This document shows, piece by piece, positions 5,100-9,197 of a DNA stretch of 9,197 nt. The first letter of the stretch is position 1; every line of letters begins with the position of its first letter. The DNA is taken from the NCBI GenBank assembly GCA_039591615.1, contig JBDHDH010000133.1, forward strand, positions 1 to 9,197, read 5' to 3'. Position numbers and translations under genes: made by a program. The notes under the pieces were generated by a model, which searched no databases, was not told where the DNA came from, and worked only from the letters and a program-made list of their open reading frames with translations. Source of the DNA: JBDHDH01 sp039591615. Lineage in GTDB: Bacteria > Gemmatimonadota > Gemmatimonadetes > Gemmatimonadales > GWC2-71-9.

Positions 5100-5801
5100 G
5101 TGTATCAGAAGACTCCACCGTTGAAGCGCATTTATCAGAAACTGCGACGCCGGTTTGCACCGCTACTCCTCCGGCTTGTGTTGCCAGTCGAACCTCGCCG
5201 GGATCTCGAGAGGCTCGGGAGCGATTACGGTGGATGGGTAATCCCCGTATCTCTTCTCTCGGAAGACTCGGTATGCTACCTGGCCGGAGTTGGCGAGGAT
5301 ATCAGTTTCGACCTCAGTCTGATCGAGCGGTTCGGCTGCCGGGTGCACGCGTTTGACCCGACCCCGCGGGCAGCGGAGCACGTTGCGCGAACTGCTCCAT
5401 CAACCCCGAAGTTCACGTTCCACCAGGTCGGTCTGTGGTCGTCGGACGAGCGACTCCGATTCTATGCCCCCTCGAATCGTAGTCACGTGTCTCATTCGAT
5501 CGTCAACCTTCACGGAACCGCCGATTACTTTGAAGCAGACTGCAGGTCTGTTTCCAGTTTGATGGAAGAACTCGGACACCCCAGGCTGAACCTGTTGAAG
5601 CTCGACGTCGAGGGCGCCGAGCACGAAGTACTCGGCAGCGTGTTGCAAGCCCGTATCTTTCCCAAGATCATTTGCGTCGAGTTCGATCAGCCGACTCCGG
5701 TTTCTCGCACAGTCGGTGCGGTCCGGCGAGTACTCGACGCGGGGTACGACCTCGTGTGTATCGACGACTGGAACTACACGATGGTCAAGAGGGAGCGCTG
5801 A
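5100..5801 (+). CDS. FkbM-family SAM-dependent methyltransferase
   Basis: This 233-residue methyltransferase of the FkbM family typically O-methylates sugars or polyketide/glycan hydroxyls. A basic N-terminus (residues 1-24, rich in Lys and Arg) precedes the domain. The SAM-binding motif I is AGVGEDISFD at 62-71. The acidic strand end is HAFDPTPRA at 83-91. The FkbM hallmark LLKLDVEGAEHEVL spans 165-178, followed by ICVEFD at 191-196. The start is GTG 5100; no in-frame ATG precedes the domain, and a weak AAGGA lies far upstream (5078-5082), so translation may be inefficient. The second methyltransferase begins 7 nt after its stop, so the two are almost certainly co-transcribed. With the flippase and glycosyltransferase nearby, decoration of a surface glycan is the likely role. 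The substrate is unknown. Confidence 0.88.
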   Translation: MYQKTPPLKRIYQKLRRRFAPLLLRLVLPVEPRRDLERLGSDYGGWVIPVSLLSEDSVCYLAGVGEDISFDLSLIERFGCRVHAFDPTPRAAEHVARTAPSTPKFTFHQVGLWSSDERLRFYAPSNRSHVSHSIVNLHGTADYFEADCRSVSSLMEELGHPRLNLLKLDVEGAEHEVLGSVLQARIFPKIICVEFDQPTPVSRTVGAVRRVLDAGYDLVCIDDWNYTMVKRER

Positions 5802-5808
5802 AGTTCGA

Positions 5809-6492
5809 ATGCAGGACATCGGAAAGTTCTTGTCTCTCATGTATCGCGAACAACGTGATTTACTTCTCGGATTGTTCGGGAGGGGGAAGACGAAGCCATG
5901 GATGCGGTACCGAGAGATCGAGGTCGTCGAAGAAGTTCTTGTGAGGACGCAACCGATCTCCTGCCTGGAGTGGGGAACCGGACACAGCACACTGCATTTC
6001 CCGCGCTTCATCGGCTCGAACGCTTCGTGGGTCTCGGTAGAACATCGGGAGGATTGGGCACTATCGATCCGAGCGGCCGGGCCAGGACCCGGGGTGACGA
6101 TCCATCATGTTGCGATGAACCAAATCCCGGGAAAGGACGACAACCCGGACGGCTCGTACGACAGGTTTGTCGACTATGTGAAGTTTCCCGAGCGGTTTGC
6201 ACCGTTTGATTTTGTACTGGTGGACGGTCGGGCCCGCGTGCAATGCGTCTCGGCGGCTCATGAGCTTCTAAAGCCGGGAGGCATCGTCATTCTGCACGAT
6301 GCAAACCGTGCAGCCTACCATTCGTCTTTTGAACCGTACCACCATCAAATCTTGTTGCTCGGGCCCCACGCCACGGAGGGTGGAATCTGGCTCGGTTCCA
6401 GGGATCGGTCTGTCGCCGAGTTCCTGGATGTGGAGAGACACGAACGGTTGTGGCGGTGGTGTCGGATGGTTGGAAGAATAGTGAGATGTTGA
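5809..6492 (+). CDS. Class I SAM-dependent methyltransferase
   Basis: This 227-residue Rossmann-fold methyltransferase is not FkbM type. Motif I is CLEWGTGHST at 52-61. SVEHREDW at 76-83 carries the acidic residue expected to hold the SAM ribose (E78). The post-II strand is FDFVLVDGRARV at 133-144, and the motif-III-like LLKPGGIVILHD is at 153-164. A C-terminal His- and Trp-rich part follows. ATG 5809 is chosen because the upstream part of the open frame lies inside the FkbM gene and has no homologous character. GGGAG (5791-5795) sits 13 nt before it. The 7-nt gap to the FkbM gene indicates an operon. The family includes many enzymes annotated only as 'methyltransferase' in polysaccharide loci; the acceptor cannot be read. 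It converges on the flippase gene with about 31 nt between stops and no clear terminator. Confidence 0.85.
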   Translation: MQDIGKFLSLMYREQRDLLLGLFGRGKTKPWMRYREIEVVEEVLVRTQPISCLEWGTGHSTLHFPRFIGSNASWVSVEHREDWALSIRAAGPGPGVTIHHVAMNQIPGKDDNPDGSYDRFVDYVKFPERFAPFDFVLVDGRARVQCVSAAHELLKPGGIVILHDANRAAYHSSFEPYHHQILLLGPHATEGGIWLGSRDRSVAEFLDVERHERLWRWCRMVGRIVRC

Positions 6493-6523
6493 TGGCTTCT
6501 CGGCGAGTTTCTCCTGGCATGGA

Positions 6524-8038
6524 CTATCCTCGCCATACGGCCTTGAGCCTCATCCAGTCAACGAGGAAGCGCCAATCGGATCGTGTGATCATGCCCAGGG
6601 CGGTGCCGATCAGTCCGAAGGTCAGGAGGAGGATCATGGCCTCACCACCGAGCTTGATTGCGGCAGGCAGGGTTACGGAAACCTTGAAAGCCACAGCCCC
6701 GCTGGCAGCGACCAGCCCCAGCAACAGCACCTTCATGTAACCGACAAACGGGTATATCCGTCCCAGCGGCACCCCCGAAGCCTTGGAGATGTAGTAGCAA
6801 TAGCCGATGACCGTCGGGATGAACGCAAGAACGGTTCCGACAGCAGGCCCAACAAACCCCAGGATCAACACGAGAGGGACGCTGATCCCGACATTCCACA
6901 CAAGGGCAACGAGACCAGCCCGCGGCAGGTACCCAGGTCGTCCGGCGCACACCAAAACGGTACCATATGCTGTTACGCGACCCAGCGTTACGATGGCGTA
7001 CAGGCGGAAGATGTCGGCTGCGCGAAGGTAATCGGCAGTGAACAGGAGCTCGATGAGTTCCTCCGCCGCCACTACGAATACCATCGTGATTGGAATGACG
7101 AGTAAGGCTATTTTCGTCGTTGTGTCTCGCCAGATCGTAATTGCATCCTCACCCTTGCCGCTCTTGAACAGCTTCGACAACTGAGGCGCGTAGACCGTCA
7201 GCGCTAGGTATGGTATGCTCGTGATCATCGGGATCTGCCACGCGCCGACCTGGTACTCCGCAAAAGTAGCTTCGGTGAAAAAGAAGATGATCAGAAATCG
7301 ATCGATCCTGCTGTTGATGTTGGCGACCATGTCCGTCAGGCCCAACGGTAAGCCAAACCTGAACAGCTCGCCGATCGAGGTGGGGGAGTGCGTCTTTTCA
7401 ACTCCCCGATAAAGAAGTCGAAAATAACGAATGGTCAGCAAGCCAAGCAGCAACCCAAAACCACTCAGGCCGCCCACCACCCACCACAGGTTCTTCGAGA
7501 AGGCGAGGGGAAGCAAGACCGCCGTGGTCATTCCTACACCGCGCACTACGCCCACCCACGCCGCCGACCGGGCTCGTCCCTCGACCACGCAAAGATTTGG
7601 AAGGATTCTCGCAGGAACGTCTGCGAGCGGAAACAACGCAAGCCCGGCCAGATAAACAAACGACTGCTGGCCCGTATCCACGGCGGATGCAAAGAACGAG
7701 AACAGCTGTGGTGTCCACACGCTCAGCAGCCCGGTTGCCAGCAACAAGAGACCACCCAGCGCACCGAGCCCCGCGAGAATCGTGGTGACCCGTAGAGCGA
7801 TGGCCTTGCGTTCCGCAGCCGGCCGGCCCGGTAAGTAGTACAACAGCGTTGCGGGGAAACCCGCAGCCAACAGCAGCGTGACAGTAGTGTAGATCAACAG
7901 AACTTCGGCCAGGATTCCCACTTGTACCTTGTCCAGCACCCGAACGATGACCAGTGGTACGATCACTTCGGACAGCGTGGACAGGATCCTGCCAAGGACT
8001 AGCACGCCGGCCTGTTCGGCCCTGTCTTGCTGCGTCAA
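6524..8038 (-). CDS. Wzx-like oligosaccharide flippase (MATE/MOP superfamily)
   Basis: This 504-residue inner-membrane protein is very rich in Leu, Val, Ile and Gly, with about 12-14 hydrophobic helices across the full length. It has the layout of the polysaccharide transport (Wzx/RfbX) group, which flips undecaprenyl-linked oligosaccharides to the periplasm. The family signatures are positional rather than motif-based. The N-terminal half begins with a helix and the LGRILSTLSEVIVPL segment. The second half opens with RFGLPLGLTDMVANINSRID (227-246), similar to the 'P......N..D' membrane stretch at the centre of Wzx proteins. The start is TTG 8038: GGAG sits 10 nt upstream and no in-frame ATG/GTG occurs before an upstream stop. 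It is divergent from the GT4-like gene across 120 bp and convergent with the methyltransferases. It probably exports the glycan that the neighbours build. Confidence 0.87.
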   Translation of the reverse strand: MTQQDRAEQAGVLVLGRILSTLSEVIVPLVIVRVLDKVQVGILAEVLLIYTTVTLLLAAGFPATLLYYLPGRPAAERKAIALRVTTILAGLGALGGLLLLATGLLSVWTPQLFSFFASAVDTGQQSFVYLAGLALFPLADVPARILPNLCVVEGRARSAAWVGVVRGVGMTTAVLLPLAFSKNLWWVVGGLSGFGLLLGLLTIRYFRLLYRGVEKTHSPTSIGELFRFGLPLGLTDMVANINSRIDRFLIIFFFTEATFAEYQVGAWQIPMITSIPYLALTVYAPQLSKLFKSGKGEDAITIWRDTTTKIALLVIPITMVFVVAAEELIELLFTADYLRAADIFRLYAIVTLGRVTAYGTVLVCAGRPGYLPRAGLVALVWNVGISVPLVLILGFVGPAVGTVLAFIPTVIGYCYYISKASGVPLGRIYPFVGYMKVLLLGLVAASGAVAFKVSVTLPAAIKLGGEAMILLLTFGLIGTALGMITRSDWRFLVDWMRLKAVWRG

Positions 8039-8158
8039 GTACTCGTGTCTCCGATTAGGAAGTGCATTAGCGTCGCTATATCATATGGCTCTGGTGGGTT
8101 TCATCGCCATGAGGTACTTCCTTGATTGTGACTCTTGCTGGCAACGCGCCTTGAGAAT
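8039..8158. promoter_or_regulatory. Divergent promoter region, flippase / glycosyltransferase
   Basis: These 120 bp separate two divergent starts and must contain both promoters. The centre is AT-rich (CTATATCATATG, 8076-8087), giving TATATC or TATCAT on the plus strand and TATGAT on the minus strand as possible -10 elements. No good -35 is visible. AGGAAGT (8057-8063) and ACTTCCT (8116-8122) form a 7-bp inverted repeat flanking this AT-rich core, which could let one regulator act on both genes. Confidence 0.35.
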
Positions 8159-9073
8159 ATGCACAAGATCCCCATCACCGTTGTGCACTACGGCAAGAAC
8201 GACCCCACAACAGTAGCGGGCGGGGTTGAGACGTTCGCTCGTAATCTGGCTCTCTACTTCGACAGCGTGGAGTTCATGACTCCCCGCAACCATGACGTCG
8301 GATACGTGAAGGGTCAACGAATCCCGGTGATCTGTGATAATCAGTATGTGACGGATTGGCCCGAGGAAATACCGGTGATCGGGTTTCAGCACGGAGTAGC
8401 GGCGGTGAAGTGGAAGATAACGCGCAGCATCGGCCACTGGCGCATGGCCCGCGCCCAGGCGCAAGCCGCCTCCAGGAGGAACACGCTCTGGGTGGCCGGT
8501 GCGGAGTGGGTGGGCCGGACCTTTGCAGGGCTACACGGAAACGGAGCCGCTCACGTGGTTTATCACTCGGTAGACGTGACCAGATTCGATGGGCGTCTCG
8601 AGAACGAAGGCTCGCGCCTCGTACTCCACGACGCTCGGAGGAAGCATAAGGGAAAGAAGCTCATTCCTTACCTCGAGCGGGCGTTCCCGTACTGGTCATT
8701 CGAAGGCCTGTCATGTCCGCCGGCCGAGGTTGCCGATCGCATGCGGAGAGCGAGAGCCTTTGTTCACCTGAGTCGGTACGAGGGAAACAGCATCGTCTGC
8801 AACGAGGCGATGGCGATGAACCTGCCTTGTCTCTTTACGCGAGTAGGTTTGATGCACGATGCAGGCGCTCCTGAAGACGTGCGGTTGCTCGATCCAGACA
8901 GGGCTTTCTCGAGCCGGCAGTATCTGCTGGACGAGACCAGGACATTCCTCGACTCGCTGGAAACGACTGACTACCAACCGCGAAATTGGGTGCTCGCAAA
9001 CGCGACTCCCGAGCGAAGTGTCGAGCAGTGGCGCGCGGTCATGGCGGATTTTGGAGAGATGGAGGCTTCTTAG
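8159..9073 (+). CDS. GT4-like glycosyltransferase (GT-B fold)
   Basis: This 304-residue GT-B glycosyltransferase would transfer a sugar from a nucleotide-sugar donor to a glycan acceptor on the cytoplasmic face of the membrane. The N-terminal Gly-rich loop is TVAGGVETFARNLA at 18-31. FQHGVAAV (76-83) precedes the linker to the second domain. VVYHSVDVTRFDG (133-145) matches the GT4 'PNGVDxxRF' junction. The C-terminal donor site is LSRYEGNSIVCNEAMAMNLP (204-223), containing the EX7E pair E208/E216. Length is short compared with the usual 350-400, with a compact second domain. ATG 8159 is preferred because the family strand ITVVHYG starts right after it; TTG 8135 in frame is less likely. The Shine-Dalgarno is weak (GAGA). 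The donor and acceptor are unknown. The stop codon is the first triplet of a heptamer array. Confidence 0.85.
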   Translation: MHKIPITVVHYGKNDPTTVAGGVETFARNLALYFDSVEFMTPRNHDVGYVKGQRIPVICDNQYVTDWPEEIPVIGFQHGVAAVKWKITRSIGHWRMARAQAQAASRRNTLWVAGAEWVGRTFAGLHGNGAAHVVYHSVDVTRFDGRLENEGSRLVLHDARRKHKGKKLIPYLERAFPYWSFEGLSCPPAEVADRMRRARAFVHLSRYEGNSIVCNEAMAMNLPCLFTRVGLMHDAGAPEDVRLLDPDRAFSSRQYLLDETRTFLDSLETTDYQPRNWVLANATPERSVEQWRAVMADFGEMEAS

Positions 9074-9140
9074 GTGGGAGGTTTTAGGTGCTAGGTATCG
9101 GGTATCGGGTATCGGGCATTCGGCATTCAGCATTCAGCAT
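9071..9140. repeat. Graded heptanucleotide repeat array (10 units of 7 bp)
   Basis: Ten consecutive 7-mers run from the glycosyltransferase stop codon. The first units are TAGGTGG (9071), GAGGTTT (9078) and TAGGTGC (9085). Then come TAGGTAT (9092), CGGGTAT (9099 and 9106), CGGGCAT (9113), TCGGCAT (9120) and TCAGCAT (9127 and 9134). From the third unit on, each differs from the one before by none, one or two substitutions, so the end units share little with the first. Similar drifting heptamer tracts are, to my recollection, common in intergenic DNA of several uncultured phyla. Function is unknown. Confidence 0.85.
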
Positions 9141-9197
9141 TGCACAGGCTATTGATCAGTCGCCGAGGTAGCACGCCGGTGCGACTCCTCGTGGGTA

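Noticed and set aside
8711..9133. 140-codon minus-strand frame that includes the heptamer array
   Set aside because: It is antisense to the glycosyltransferase; its N-terminus is only the translation of the repeat.
9158..9186. AGTCGC / GCGACT inverted repeat near the right edge
   Set aside because: Only 6 bp with a 17-nt loop, no T-tract, and it lies next to the window end, so it cannot be interpreted.

Overview
The window is GC-rich, densely coded bacterial DNA. Several genes start at GTG or TTG, and most are preceded by purine-rich Shine-Dalgarno-like sequences. No ribosomal or taxonomic marker gene is present, so the source cannot be fixed. Three features together suggest Gemmatimonadota or a similar uncultured soil or marine lineage: a piece matching the N-terminus of the abundant PknB-like kinases of that phylum, a graded heptanucleotide repeat, and a decayed nucleotidyltransferase followed by its small partner gene. 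This is a low-to-moderate confidence inference.

Layout, left half. A possible 33-residue membrane peptide lies at the left edge on the minus strand (21-122). It is followed by about 340 bp without a convincing gene but rich in inverted repeats. Next is a four-helix membrane protein of unknown function (463-1023, +). A DadA-like FAD-dependent amino-acid dehydrogenase (1256-2521, +) runs tail-to-tail into a small cysteine-bearing protein (2518-2808, -), and the two genes share one CTAG for both stop codons. A divergent intergenic region (2809-3152) carries a cluster of TGTGGA motifs and a strong hairpin. Beyond it lie the debris of a nucleotidyltransferase gene (3153-3259, +) and its apparently intact 81-residue companion (3256-3501, +). 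An SbcD/Mre11-like metallophosphoesterase (3639-4745, -) converges on the companion gene. Its first 23 codons look like the start of a Ser/Thr kinase.

Layout, right half. This is a small surface-polysaccharide or glycoconjugate locus. An FkbM-family methyltransferase (5100-5801, +) and a second class I SAM methyltransferase (5809-6492, +) form a tight pair. They converge on a Wzx/MATE-type oligosaccharide flippase (6524-8038, -), which is divergent from a GT4-like glycosyltransferase (8159-9073, +). A plausible reading is that the glycosyltransferase adds a sugar to a lipid-linked glycan, the methyltransferases decorate it, and the flippase moves it across the inner membrane. The locus probably continues to the right. 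At the glycosyltransferase stop codon a 70-bp array of drifting 7-mers begins.

I found no CRISPR array, insertion sequence, rRNA or tRNA. Nothing here amounts to a clear new multi-gene system. The most unusual items are the nucleotidyltransferase remnant with its surviving coupled partner, the kinase-start/phosphoesterase fusion, and the graded heptamer array.
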